DNA of 64,000 nt from Rhodoferax sp. AJA081-3. Lineage in GTDB: Bacteria; Pseudomonadota; Gammaproteobacteria; Burkholderiales; Burkholderiaceae_C. A model generated the notes under the pieces. The model saw only the letters and a program-made list of their open reading frames with translations, searched no databases and was not told the DNA's origin. Positions 18,008 to 26,528 of this stretch are shown piece after piece. The DNA is taken from contig NZ_CP059068.1 in NCBI RefSeq assembly GCF_017798165.1, positions 3,658,001 through 3,722,000 of the forward strand. Direction: 5' to 3'. The stretch's first letter is position 1; the number at the start of each line of letters is the position of its first letter. The position numbers were made by a program, and so were the translations under genes.

Positions 18008-18034
18008 GTTGAGCTCCTTGTTGTTTGAGTTGTT

Positions 18035-18403
18035 TTAGGAAGAAAGTTCGGGCGTGAAGGATTGAAAACCCGCTACGTCCAGTTCCCTCACCGGCCGTAC
18101 TTCGATGCTGCCGTATTGCACCGGCGGGATCTTGGTGGCCAGGCGGATGGCGTCGTTCAGGTCTTTGGCCTCCAGCAGGTAGAAGCCTGCCAGTTGTTCC
18201 TTGGTTTCGGCAAAGGGGCCATCGGTCATGGACAACTGGCCATTGCGCACCCGCAGCGTGGTGGCGGTTTCTACCGGGTGCAGGGGTTCGGCAGCCAGCA
18301 GGTGCCCGCTTGCTTGCAGTCCCTTGGCCGCCTCGAAACACACGGCGTCCGGGCAGGCGCTCCACTTTTCTTTGGACAGGTAGACCAGGCAGAGGTACTT
18401 CAT
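18035..18403 (-). CDS. YciI/DGPF-domain protein
   Basis: A 122-residue YCII-related protein with the DGPF motif intact (MTDGPFAETKEQLAGFYLLE). DGPF proteins are the hallmark genomic partners and targets of ECF42-type sigma factors, and an ECF42-like sigma gene lies at the head of this cluster. The fold is a ferredoxin-like alpha/beta dimer; the biochemical role is unknown. It lies 13 bp after the YceI gene. Confidence 0.9.
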   Translation of the reverse strand: MKYLCLVYLSKEKWSACPDAVCFEAAKGLQASGHLLAAEPLHPVETATTLRVRNGQLSMTDGPFAETKEQLAGFYLLEAKDLNDAIRLATKIPPVQYGSIEVRPVRELDVAGFQSFTPELSS

Positions 18404-18416
18404 GGAAGTCTCCTAC

Positions 18417-19001
18417 TCACTTTGTGGCCACCGCTTCGACCTGGATGCGCAGGCCCACATCCATGCTGAAGCCATAGTCCTTGCCGGCCGACAGACCAAA
18501 GGCGTCCCGTTTGAAGCTGCCACTGGCGTCCGCGCCACAGAGCTCGCGTTTGAGCATGGGGTGAGGGATGCACTTGAAAAGATGGATGCTGAGGTTGACC
18601 GGATGTGTGTGGCCATTGAGCGTCAGCGCACCGCTAACCTGTGTCGGGCTGCCATCCACAAACTTTTCCAGGCTGCCTTTGTAGGTGGCGCGGCGAGACT
18701 TCTTCACGTTGAAGAAGTCTTTGCCCGTCGCCCAGGCGTTCATGGCAGGCAGGCCGAAGTCGATGGATGCCAGATCAATGGTGATCTCCACCGTGCCGGT
18801 TCCTGCAGCGTTGTCCAGCATCACGGTGCCGGAATTTTTGGTCATCTTGCCCCGCCAGACCGAGATACCCATGTGGTCGGCCTCAAAACTGGGGTAGGTG
18901 TGGGCCGGGTCTATGGTGTAGCTGACCGGTGCAGCCACAGCACTGCCAGATGCGACCAGCGCAAGTGCAGCCCACAAGGTTTTCAAACGGGACGTGATCA
19001 C
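18417..19001 (-). CDS. YceI-family periplasmic lipid-binding protein
   Basis: A 194-residue exported protein. A signal peptide (residues 1-23, ending SAVAA) precedes the YceI lipocalin-like barrel, beginning YTIDPAHTYPSFEADHMGIS. The family binds isoprenoid-type lipids and is often induced by alkaline or osmotic stress. The start overlaps the stop of the SRPBCC gene by 4 bp, tying it into the ECF sigma operon. Confidence 0.9.
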   Translation of the reverse strand: MITSRLKTLWAALALVASGSAVAAPVSYTIDPAHTYPSFEADHMGISVWRGKMTKNSGTVMLDNAAGTGTVEITIDLASIDFGLPAMNAWATGKDFFNVKKSRRATYKGSLEKFVDGSPTQVSGALTLNGHTHPVNLSIHLFKCIPHPMLKRELCGADASGSFKRDAFGLSAGKDYGFSMDVGLRIQVEAVATK

Positions 19002-19405
19002 TTGGATGCCTCCACGTGTTGCGCAAACTTGTTCAGAATGGATTGCCAGCCGAAGCGCTGCTGCTCCACCGGGTGTTCGTTCTCAGCGTCAAAGGTAGAG
19101 CGCACGGTGACACCGTCGGCACCTTCAATGAATTCGACAGTGCCGGTGCGGTCGCCAAAGGCGTATTCGATGCGCTGGTTGGGCACGATCTTGGTGTAGG
19201 TGCCCGCAAAGTCAAATCCAAAGCTGCCGTCCTTGGCCTCCATGCGGGACGAGAAGGCACCGCCTTCGCGCAGATCGACCGTGGATTGGGTGGTGTGCCA
19301 GTCGTCGGACGCGGCGTTCCACTGGACGATGTCGGCGGGGGTGGTGTACGCGGCCCAGACCTTGGCAACAGGGGCGTGGATAAGGGTTTCAACGGTGATT
19401 TGCAT
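18998..19405 (-). CDS. SRPBCC (AHSA1-like) family protein
   Basis: A 135-residue START-fold protein. The start MQITVETLIHAPVAKVWAAY and the strand order fit the AHSA1 group, which binds hydrophobic ligands. The ATG at 19405 has AGTGAG upstream; a longer frame to 19495 lacks family similarity. It is the first gene after the sigma gene, 102 bp away. A candidate ECF42 promoter lies in that gap, so this gene probably starts the induced transcript. Confidence 0.88.
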   Translation of the reverse strand: MQITVETLIHAPVAKVWAAYTTPADIVQWNAASDDWHTTQSTVDLREGGAFSSRMEAKDGSFGFDFAGTYTKIVPNQRIEYAFGDRTGTVEFIEGADGVTVRSTFDAENEHPVEQQRFGWQSILNKFAQHVEASK

Positions 19406-19458
19406 GGGAGTGAGTCCTTTGGGTTGGATGCCTTTAGGCGGCGGGTTTAAACAAACTA

Positions 19459-19485
19459 GTCGAACAAGCCAGGGCCATTTCGACA
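19459..19485 (-). promoter_or_regulatory. Candidate ECF42-type promoter for the SRPBCC-YceI-DGPF-DUF1428 genes
   Basis: Minus strand: TGTCGA (19480-19485), a 17-nt spacer, then CGAC (19459-19462), 53 bp upstream of the SRPBCC start. From memory the ECF42 promoter is TGTCGA in the -35 region and CG(A/T)C in the -10 region, so both boxes match with a normal spacing. No such pair is seen before the sigma gene itself. Confidence 0.55.
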
Positions 19486-19507
19486 TCGACGACAAAAAAA
19501 TATTGGA

Positions 19508-20767
19508 TCAGCTTGCAATTTCCGACAAACGCCGCTCCAGGAAGCGGCGTTCGGGCTCCAGTTGTACCCGTGCCAAAGCTGCCTGGTAAGAGGCACGTGC
19601 TTCGTCCCACCGTTGCAACCTGCGGCACAGGTCGGCCCGCGCCGCATGGGCCAGGTGGTACTCCTGCATGGCAGGGATCGTGAGGAGTTCATCCACCAAC
19701 GCGATACCTTGCGCACACCCGGCGTGCATGGCAACAGCCACCGCTCGGTTGAGCGCCACGACGGGGGAGGGCTCCATGCGCAGCAGCTCGTCGTAGAGGC
19801 CAACAATCTGGGCCCAATCGGTCTGGTCGGCAGTTTGGGCCTCTGCATGTACTGCAGAAATGCCGGCCTGCAGAGCATAGGGACCAATGCCGGGCATGTG
19901 CAGGGCCTTCTCCACCAGGGCGCAGCCCTCTGCAATCAGGTCGGCATTCCAGCGTGTGCGGTCCTGTTCTTCCAGAGGGATCAGCTTGTCCGCGCCGTCT
20001 GTTCGTGCGGCGCGGCGCGACTCGTGCAGCAGCATCAGCGCCAGCAAACCATGGACTTCGGCCAAGGGCGGGGGTGGCAACACGGTGGCGATCAGCCGGG
20101 TCAGGCGTATGGCCTCTTGCGACAGGTCGGCACGGGTCAGCAGCGCGCCCGATGACGGAGAGTAGCCTTCGTTGAACACCAGGTAGAGCACCCGCAACAC
20201 GCTGGGCATGCGCGCGGCCAGTTCATCGGCCTCGGGCACGCGGTAGGGAATCTTGGCGTCCCGTATCTTGGCCTTGGCACGCACGATGCGCTGCGCCAGC
20301 GTGGGCGCAGGCGTCAGGTAGGCGCGTGCGATCTCTTCGGTGGTCAGGCCACAAACCTCGCGCAGCGTGAGCGCCACCTGGGCATCGGGCGCGAGGGCAG
20401 GGTGGCAGCAGGTGAAGATCAGGCGCAGCGAATCGTCTTCCAGCTCGGCCGATGATGCGTCGGCGGCGGGCTGCGTTTCATCGGCAATCGCATCCAGCGG
20501 CTGGTCCATGGTTTCGGTGGACGTGAAACGTGCCTGCCGGCGGATGCTGTCAATGGCCTTGAAGCGCCCGGCCGACACCAGCCAGGCTGAGGGGTTGCCG
20601 GGCACACCCTGCGCGGGCCACTGCTCCAGCGCAGCGCGAAAGGCCTCGTGCAGCGCCTCTTCTGCCAGATCAAAATCACCCAGCAGCCGCACCAGCGTGG
20701 CAAAGACGCGCCGCGCATCGCGGCGGTACACGGTTTCAATCGCTTGTGTGGTGTGGGCCGTGCTCAT
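19508..20767 (-). CDS. ECF42-type RNA polymerase sigma factor with C-terminal TPR-like extension
   Basis: A 419-residue protein. Sigma region 2 (about residues 8-80, with the AEEALHEAF and NPSAWLVSAGRFKAID segments) and region 4 (about 125-175, LREVCGLTTEEIARAYL) are followed by ~230 residues of helical repeats (ALNRAVAVAMHAGCAQG, AHAARADLCRRLQRWDEARASYQAAL). The long C-terminal domain and the DGPF gene downstream are the marks of the ECF42 group, which lacks a classical anti-sigma factor; the extension is thought to control activity. Head gene of a five-gene minus-strand cluster. Confidence 0.9.
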   Translation of the reverse strand: MSTAHTTQAIETVYRRDARRVFATLVRLLGDFDLAEEALHEAFRAALEQWPAQGVPGNPSAWLVSAGRFKAIDSIRRQARFTSTETMDQPLDAIADETQPAADASSAELEDDSLRLIFTCCHPALAPDAQVALTLREVCGLTTEEIARAYLTPAPTLAQRIVRAKAKIRDAKIPYRVPEADELAARMPSVLRVLYLVFNEGYSPSSGALLTRADLSQEAIRLTRLIATVLPPPPLAEVHGLLALMLLHESRRAARTDGADKLIPLEEQDRTRWNADLIAEGCALVEKALHMPGIGPYALQAGISAVHAEAQTADQTDWAQIVGLYDELLRMEPSPVVALNRAVAVAMHAGCAQGIALVDELLTIPAMQEYHLAHAARADLCRRLQRWDEARASYQAALARVQLEPERRFLERRLSEIAS

Positions 20768-21020
20768 GTCTCAAGAATATCGCAAACGACCGGTACATCC
20801 GAGGTCGGCGCGTATTCCTGAAATTGCTGACCGGCCTGCGTGTCTTGGCTAGGATGTTCATCGAAAGGCGCGCTGAATCTTGGCTGGACTCGACCCGAAC
20901 CTGCGGTCGCTTCCAAACACACTCCAGACTATTGCCATAGCCCCAACTGGGTGTGCTGGGGTGCCGTCTGGTGCCCACCGGAATGACCCCGAGGCGTCAG
21001 ATGGACGAAGACATCTCCGC

Positions 21021-21431
21021 TCACCGCCAGTTCGGATTACCCGGGAAACGGTCGTAGCGGTTGGGGATGCCGTCATTGTCGTAGTCACGCATGTGGCGAC
21101 GGTTGTTCATGTCGCGGCCATGGTGGTGGCGTTGGTGGCCCCAACCACCGTACACAGGAGCCGGCTGCGTGTAGTAGACAGGGCGGGGATTCCGATAGCT
21201 CGATATCGGCTGGGCATAGACGGGCTGGGGCTGCACATAGACTGGAGCTGGCTGCACGTACACAGGGCGGGGGTGCGCATAGACCGGAGCCGGTTGCACA
21301 TAGACCCCAGGGGTTCCCAGCGTGATGGAGAATTGCACGTCGTCGCGCGCATGGGCCGTGGTGGCGGCAGCCAAAGTGCCCAGAGCCAAAGCGGCTGCGG
21401 CAAGAGACTTGAGGATAGTGATGCGGTTCAT
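21021..21431 (-). CDS. Exported Pro/Tyr-rich repeat protein with calcium-loop-like C-terminus
   Basis: A 136-residue protein. A signal peptide (about residues 1-29, ending AHA) is followed by imperfect repeats of PxPVYVQP type (about residues 43-95), then a His-rich stretch. The C-terminal loop DYDNDGIPNRYDRFPGNP has the Asp spacing of thrombospondin-3/EF-hand calcium loops. The start at 21431 follows a GGAG site. No named family is recognised. It is probably surface or periplasmic, and lies downstream of a two-component system in the same direction. Confidence 0.75.
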   Translation of the reverse strand: MNRITILKSLAAAALALGTLAAATTAHARDDVQFSITLGTPGVYVQPAPVYAHPRPVYVQPAPVYVQPQPVYAQPISSYRNPRPVYYTQPAPVYGGWGHQRHHHGRDMNNRRHMRDYDNDGIPNRYDRFPGNPNWR

Positions 21432-21542
21432 GGATTGCTCCTTGGATTGACAGGGTTCCATGGTGCGCCCTGGTGCCTGAACGCAAACTGAACCAAAGCA
21501 ACAAAACCCGGCTAGAAGCTTGAATGAACGTAACACCGTGTT

Positions 21543-22901
21543 TCAGGCTGCGGGCAGCGCAATGTCCACATGAGCCCCACCCCAAGCAGAAGCCCCCAGC
21601 GCCAGAGTACCTTCGTGGCTGGCCACCAGGTCATTCACCACGGCCAGACCCACGCCGTGGCCGGGCACTTTTTCGTCCATGCGCACATGCAGTTGCAGAA
21701 CGGCCTGCGTGTCGGTAAAGCCGGGGCCGTCATCTTGAACACTGATGCGCAGGTCACTACCTTCGCGCCACAGCCGCACGTCAACGCGCCCCGCGGCCCA
21801 CTTGGCTGCGTTGTCCAACACATTGCCCAGCATCTCGAATGCGTCACCTTCGTCCATGCGCCAAGTCAGGTCGGGCGGGCAATCCACCGTGAAGACCAAC
21901 TGTTTGTCGGCATAAACCTTGGCCAGCGAATCGCGAATGCGCCCCACCACCGGTGCTAGCGCCAGCGAGAGCGCAAAACGCGTGGCACCTCTAGCCCCTG
22001 CTCGGCCCAGTTGGTGCTGCACGATGTTGTCCATGCGCTTCACTTGTTGCGCCACGGTGTCAGCCAGTTGGTCGGGTTGGCCCAGGGCGGAGCGCAGCAC
22101 GGCCAGCGGCGTTTTCAGGCTATGGGCCAGATAGCTCAGCGCCTCTTTGTAGCGCGTCTGGCGCACCCGCTCTTGTTTTATAAGGGTGTTGAGGTTGCCG
22201 GTGAGGGCGGCGATTTCGGCGGGGTAGCGACCCTGCACCTCGGCCTGCTCGCCGCTTTCAATACGGGCAATTTCTTGTGACACCCTATGCAGCGGCGCCA
22301 GGCCCCAACGCAACAGCAAGGTCTGCGACAGTAACAACAACAGACCCGCCCCGCCCAGCCAAGCCCACAGCGTGCGCTGAAAGGCCCTTGTTTCGCGATC
22401 GAACGCGACGCTGCTCTCCACCACCGATAACACCAGTCGCACACTGGCCTTGTCCTGCCCTGCCCAGCGCACGCCGTAGCTGGCAGACAAGAATGCGCCC
22501 GCAGGCGCCTGCACGGTGTCGTAACGCCACTCGCCCACCGGAACGTCGCCATCAAAGGGAGGAGCCAGCCCAAGGGTGGATGCCGATTGCCATGCCTCAC
22601 CCCGCGCCACATTGACGATGCGGGCGTAGAGGCCCGAGCTAGGCAGGGACAGGCGGGGTTCGGCAAACTCAGCCGGCATGACCAGCGCCCCCGCAGCGTC
22701 CAGCTCGGCCCCGGCTAGCAAAAGGTATACCGTACTTTGCAAACGCGCGTAATGCGCGGCGCGCACGCCATCAGTATGGGCCCGTTGCAGGGCCACGCCG
22801 GCCACGGCCATGAATGACAACAACACTGCGGCTCCGCCCACCATCAGCCGCGCGCGGATCGACAACGCGTCAAACTTTATGGGAGGGGCGACTCGCGTCA
22901 T
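21543..22901 (-). CDS. PhoQ-like sensor histidine kinase
   Basis: A 452-residue membrane kinase. Membrane segments lie at about residues 18-38 and 178-199, enclosing a ~140-residue periplasmic sensor. Then come a HAMP-like region, the phosphoacceptor H260 in YLAHSLKTPL, an N-box (LDNAAKWA), and G-boxes DDGPGF and GHGVGLAVV. It overlaps the response regulator by 4 bp (ATGA). The HSLKTP box is typical of PhoQ-type kinases of beta- and gammaproteobacteria; the signal is unknown but cations or pH are common for the group. Confidence 0.88.
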   Translation of the reverse strand: MTRVAPPIKFDALSIRARLMVGGAAVLLSFMAVAGVALQRAHTDGVRAAHYARLQSTVYLLLAGAELDAAGALVMPAEFAEPRLSLPSSGLYARIVNVARGEAWQSASTLGLAPPFDGDVPVGEWRYDTVQAPAGAFLSASYGVRWAGQDKASVRLVLSVVESSVAFDRETRAFQRTLWAWLGGAGLLLLLSQTLLLRWGLAPLHRVSQEIARIESGEQAEVQGRYPAEIAALTGNLNTLIKQERVRQTRYKEALSYLAHSLKTPLAVLRSALGQPDQLADTVAQQVKRMDNIVQHQLGRAGARGATRFALSLALAPVVGRIRDSLAKVYADKQLVFTVDCPPDLTWRMDEGDAFEMLGNVLDNAAKWAAGRVDVRLWREGSDLRISVQDDGPGFTDTQAVLQLHVRMDEKVPGHGVGLAVVNDLVASHEGTLALGASAWGGAHVDIALPAA

Positions 22902-23569
22902 TCAAGGGTGAAGCGGTAGCCGCGCCCGCGCAAGGTTTCTATCGGGGCCAGCGTGCCATCGGGGTCCAGTTTGCGGCGCAGGCGGCCCACCAGCACCTCC
23001 AGTACGTTGCTGTCGCGGTCCTGGTCGTGGGGGTAGAGGTAGTCGGCCAGCTCTTGCTTGCTGACCACACGTGCACGCTCGCGCACCAAGAATTCGAGCA
23101 CACGGTATTCAAACGCCGTCAGCTCCATGGGCGCACCGTTTAGCTGGGCGGCCTGCGCAGCAATGTCCAGGCTGAGCGGCCCCACGGTCAGCACATCAGT
23201 AGCAGCCTTCATGGCGCGGCGCAGCAGCGCCTTGACGCGCGCGGCCAGCTCGGGGTATTCAAACGGTTTGACCAAGTAGTCGTCGGCGCCCGACTCCAGC
23301 CCAACCACCTTGTCTTGCCAGCTGCCGCGTGCAGTGAGGATGAGGATGGGCAAGGCTCTGCCATCGGCGCGCAGCCGTTGCACCACCGTGAGTCCATTGA
23401 GCTTGGGTAAACCTAGATCGACGATGACCAAGTCCACTGGGTACTCGCGTGCTTGGAACAGGCCGTCTTCCCCATCAGTGGCCTGATCCACCCGGTAGCC
23501 ATCGGCCTCCAGACGCAGTGCGAGCGAAAGCCGCAGCGGCGCATCGTCTTCAATCAGCAGCAGGCGCAT
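22898..23569 (-). CDS. OmpR/PhoP-family response regulator
   Basis: A 223-residue regulator. The receiver domain has the acidic pair E7-D8/D9, phosphoacceptor D51 (VIVDLGLPKLNG) and a KPF switch. A winged-helix output domain begins at about residue 125 and ends in GRGYRFTLE. Its gene overlaps that of the kinase downstream and is 5 bp after a PepSY gene, a common order for PhoP/PhoQ-type loci in this group. Confidence 0.92.
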   Translation of the reverse strand: MRLLLIEDDAPLRLSLALRLEADGYRVDQATDGEDGLFQAREYPVDLVIVDLGLPKLNGLTVVQRLRADGRALPILILTARGSWQDKVVGLESGADDYLVKPFEYPELAARVKALLRRAMKAATDVLTVGPLSLDIAAQAAQLNGAPMELTAFEYRVLEFLVRERARVVSKQELADYLYPHDQDRDSNVLEVLVGRLRRKLDPDGTLAPIETLRGRGYRFTLE

Positions 23570-23574
23570 TTAAA

Positions 23575-23823
23575 TTAAAGCGGCTTGCCCGTGGCGGCGT
23601 CGATCATCACCACCCGCACCTCGCCACCCGCAGTGACCAGCTTGACGCGCCACGCTGCCCTGTTGCCGACCTGGGCCTTGTCTACCGCCAGCACCCGCCC
23701 ACCCGCCGCCTGACGAGCGGCAGCAGCAGCTTCATCTCGGCCCACGTCGGCCCACGCGGGCGCGCAGGCCAGCATAAGGGCGACGAGCAGCGAGTGTGCA
23801 ATGCGGGAAGTCATGGGCATCAT
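23575..23823 (-). CDS. Small exported PepSY-domain protein
   Basis: An 82-residue protein: a signal peptide ending PAWA, then a single PepSY unit (DEAAAAARQAAGGRVLAVDK ... VVMIDAATGKPL). PepSY modules inhibit peptidases or sense periplasmic signals and often precede PhoP/PhoQ-like genes. Starts at 23823 or 23814 are both possible; the second gives the tighter signal peptide. It is 5 bp before the response-regulator gene in the same direction. Confidence 0.85.
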   Translation of the reverse strand: MMPMTSRIAHSLLVALMLACAPAWADVGRDEAAAAARQAAGGRVLAVDKAQVGNRAAWRVKLVTAGGEVRVVMIDAATGKPL

Positions 23824-23843
23824 CGTACTACCGGAAGAGCGGT

Positions 23844-24374
23844 TTACCGCAGGGCAGGGCCAACGGGGTCCACCGACACACGCACCTGCAGGTATGGTCC
23901 GGGGTTTTCACGCATCAGGGTGGTGTAGGTCTGGCCGCGGTAGTCGTAAGCCACGCTGTAACCGGTCAGGCGTGCCTGGACATCGTTGACCACTTGGCAG
24001 CGGTTGACTTGGTGCGGGGCTTCCTGGACTTGCGCGTAGCGGCTATTGTTATTGCTGGCAATGCGGTCGCCAGCAATGGCTCCCACCAGCGCGCCCAAGG
24101 CTGTGGCAGCCTCGCGGCCCCCGCTGCCGCGGCCAACCTGATTACCCACTACACCACCGGCCAGCGCACCCAGTGCCACGCCACCATAGTGAGGGCCTTC
24201 GTTGTAGACGCGCGGGAGCGGAGTCACCCAATCGGTGCGGCACTCTTCGCGCGGCACGGTAACGTTTTCATACTGCGGCTCGGCGCTGCGCACGTGGGCG
24301 TTGTCAAAGAAAGTGTTGGCCTGCGCAGCAAAAGCGCCAACAGTACATGCGAGAGCGATAGCAAGACGTTTCAT
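23844..24374 (-). CDS. Glycine-zipper 2TM outer-membrane-type protein
   Basis: A 176-residue exported protein. A signal peptide (MKRLAIALACTVGAFAAQA) is followed by a glycine-zipper segment (about residues 65-110: GGVALGALAGGVVGNQVGRG ... ALGALVGAIAGDRIAS) and a C-terminal domain with YDYRGQTYTTLM. This is the rickettsia 17-kDa/SlyB-like glycine-zipper 2TM architecture, usually envelope-associated, but no lipobox is seen. It is 20 bp before the PepSY gene and in the same direction, so it may share the PhoP/PhoQ-like operon. Confidence 0.82.
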   Translation of the reverse strand: MKRLAIALACTVGAFAAQANTFFDNAHVRSAEPQYENVTVPREECRTDWVTPLPRVYNEGPHYGGVALGALAGGVVGNQVGRGSGGREAATALGALVGAIAGDRIASNNNSRYAQVQEAPHQVNRCQVVNDVQARLTGYSVAYDYRGQTYTTLMRENPGPYLQVRVSVDPVGPALR

Positions 24375-24527
24375 AGGATGCCTCTTTGGATTGGTATGGG
24401 GCATCTTGCGCGCGACTGGGTGAACGGTAGCTGAATGGATGTGAGAAAACGGCATGATCTATATGCACGGCCAATGCAGGCTACGGCCTGCGTCAGCAGA
24501 ATTGGACCGGATGGTCCTAGCGCACAT

Positions 24528-24559
24528 AAAAAAAGGACAGGTAAACCCTGTCCTTTTTT
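24528..24559 (-). terminator. Bidirectional rho-independent terminator
   Basis: A 7-bp stem GGACAGG / CCTGTCC with loop TAAAC, flanked by seven A on the left and six T on the right, so it works in both directions. It lies 40 bp after the stop of the Ala/Lys-rich gene. Confidence 0.88.
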
Positions 24560-24599
24560 GAACCGTTGCAGGCATAACCTGCAAACAAGTGCTTGTCGA

Positions 24600-25079
24600 T
24601 TACTTGCTACCGGCTGCTTTCACATCGGCCTTGGCTTCTGCTTTGACTGCAATGGTTTCAACTTTGGCAACACTCTTGTCTGCAGCGGCGTTGGTCTTCA
24701 CGGTCTCTACCTTGGCGTCTGCCTTGATGGCAGTTTTGTCGGCTTTAGCGTCTGCGTTGGCACCGGCTTTTTCAGCTTTGGCAGTGGCCTTGGCTTTGTC
24801 TTCGGGGTCAGCCTTGGCTACGTCGGCCTTGGCCTTGGCTTTGGTGTCGGCGGACTTGGTCACAGCCTTGGTTTTCTCTTCAGCGGCTTTGACTTCTGCC
24901 TTTTCCACTTTGGCGTCGGCCTTGGCCTCAACCTTGGCTTCGCTCTTCACGGCAGCAGCGACTGCTTTTTCGGCCTTGGCTTCTGCCTTCACTACCGCTG
25001 GAGTGGCAGGGGCTGAGGCTTGCGCGAAAGCAGCGCCGGTAACCAGGGTGGCGATCAGAGTGGCGAGTAATTTGTTCAT
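24600..25079 (-). CDS. Exported Ala/Lys/Glu-rich low-complexity protein
   Basis: A 159-residue protein. A signal peptide (MNKLLATLIATLVTGAAFAQ) is followed by almost pure Ala, Lys, Glu, Asp, Val and Thr in KAEAKA/KADAKV repeats to the end. The pattern predicts a long charged helix, resembling histone H1-like or stress-hydrophilin tails but exported. A strong terminator follows. I know of no function. Sharply biased composition and an uninterrupted complementary-strand frame of matching length are by-products of the repeats. Confidence 0.75.
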   Translation of the reverse strand: MNKLLATLIATLVTGAAFAQASAPATPAVVKAEAKAEKAVAAAVKSEAKVEAKADAKVEKAEVKAAEEKTKAVTKSADTKAKAKADVAKADPEDKAKATAKAEKAGANADAKADKTAIKADAKVETVKTNAAADKSVAKVETIAVKAEAKADVKAAGSK

Positions 25080-25432
25080 GGAAGTCCTTTGAGTAACATG
25101 TTGTCATCAAACAATGTTTGGTGATCTCATCCTCAACGCATCGCGTGACCATTCCGATGACACAAACTTACTTTAGCCCCGACAAAAGGCAAAGCGGAAG
25201 TGACTGCTGCCACCGGTAACTTTGGCTTAGGGATTGGATGATTAACGGCCACGCGATAGAAGACTGAATCGTTGCATACCGATGAAGCAACAGACCTTTG
25301 CTATGACGGTCAAGGCAATCCAAGAAACCAATCGCTAGTAGGCCAACTGCTTTAAGAACTGTACGCGGCTATCGCTTGTCTTCCGGAAAGCTGTCACTCG
25401 CCAATGCCCGCAGCTGGCCCTCAGCTGCGTGA
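25080..25432. other. Intergenic stretch, nothing recognised
   Basis: 353 bp without a credible coding frame. The part next to 25079 must hold the promoter of the Ala/Lys-rich gene. No hairpin, repeat or RNA gene was recognised. Confidence 0.5.
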
Positions 25433-25840
25433 TTACGCATCTCTGACACCGAGTTGCATAGGTTTAAAGCCCGCCGCAATAAGCCGCCTGCCGTCGAATG
25501 CGGGAGGCTGATCACCAAACTGCATGCGCGGATCATTCGTGACCTTCACCATTCCTGCGTCCCGCGTGGCCTTGTCCGGCCACTCGACGTACGATAGAAC
25601 GACCGTCTCACCCTGCCGAGCTCCTGCGGCAGCGACAAAACTTCCGTATTCAACCTGGGATTGTTTGGTTTCCGCACCGTGGTACGAGCTGACATCTGGT
25701 CCTGATTCATCAAGCCAGCATTCGATGACGTTTAGAGCTCCATACTCTGTAACCACCTTGGCAGAGATCCTGGCGAGCTCTTCGTAGGCAGCCTTGTTGG
25801 CTCGGGGAACCGGGGCGAGGAAGCAGTCGATGTAGTTCAT
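25433..25840 (-). CDS. DUF1428 family protein, second copy
   Basis: A 135-residue DUF1428 protein (MNYIDCFLAPVP ... FDGRRLIAAGFKP), a clear but distant paralogue of the gene at 17654-18007, with about 18 extra residues, partly between the first and second strands. It stands alone, not linked to a sigma gene, and no TGTCGA/CGAC pair was found upstream. Function is unknown. Confidence 0.85.
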   Translation of the reverse strand: MNYIDCFLAPVPRANKAAYEELARISAKVVTEYGALNVIECWLDESGPDVSSYHGAETKQSQVEYGSFVAAAGARQGETVVLSYVEWPDKATRDAGMVKVTNDPRMQFGDQPPAFDGRRLIAAGFKPMQLGVRDA

Positions 25841-26039
25841 GTGAACTCCTATGGCAATGGCGAACTGAGAAAAAACGTCCCGCCCATCAAAGCGGCTGAT
25901 GCGACATACATTCTGGACTCATTGATTCAGGCTCACACCTCATCGCACAAGACTACGGTTGTGCTGGTTTTGTGTTCCCGAATACACTGAGGAAGAGTAT
26001 CCCTGTACGTAGAGGCCCACCGTCAAATGGAGGAAGTTC

Positions 26040-26330
26040 ATGAGTCAAGGATTTGGTCGTGAAGTACCAGCTCGCCATGTTCACACGGAACATCGAGAGG
26101 CAGCCAAGTACTTGGTCGTCATACCAGCTGCGGAGGGCCCGATTGCCAAGCTGCTTCTTGCCAACCGAGAGCAGACGGCGGAGTTGGACGCCAATACCGA
26201 AGAGGCAACGTCAATGACCAATGGGCTGACTGCTTTGATCGGCGCTACCGGCCCAGAGTGGGACCAAGCGCTTTCAGGCTATAGCGCTGCGGAACGCGCC
26301 GCCGCGAAGGTCTATACATTTAAGACGTAA
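26040..26330 (+). CDS. Small hypothetical protein
   Basis: A 96-residue soluble protein with a good GGAGG site 8 bp before the ATG. It looks alpha-rich with an Ala/Glu-rich middle; no motif, signal peptide or membrane segment is seen and I do not recognise a family. It is isolated, between a DUF1428 gene and a GNAT gene, in a stretch less G+C-rich than its surroundings, which suggests acquired or fast-evolving DNA. Confidence 0.6.
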   Translation: MSQGFGREVPARHVHTEHREAAKYLVVIPAAEGPIAKLLLANREQTAELDANTEEATSMTNGLTALIGATGPEWDQALSGYSAAERAAAKVYTFKT

Positions 26331-26528
26331 GGTCGTTCCGGTCAGACGGATAGCAGAACGCGGTGAGATATCGCGTGCTGCGTTGGAATGCCAGTCTATT
26401 CTTTGTACGCCAATGTTTTGATGACCTTGACATCATTGATACCAATCAGATTCGTCAAATCGGTCATACATCAATCACTGCAATTGGCCCCATACGGAAT
26501 TCCTTTGCACGTAAACTCTAGCCAGCGC

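Noticed and set aside
21140..21310. Repeats that might suggest a CRISPR array
   Set aside because: They are imperfect short repeats encoding PVYVQP units within a gene. There are no spacers of even length and no cas genes in the window.
24435..25016. A 193-codon Gly/Phe-rich frame opposite the Ala/Lys-rich gene
   Set aside because: It is the complement of the KAEAKA repeats. The Ala/Lys frame has a signal peptide and terminator, this one has neither.
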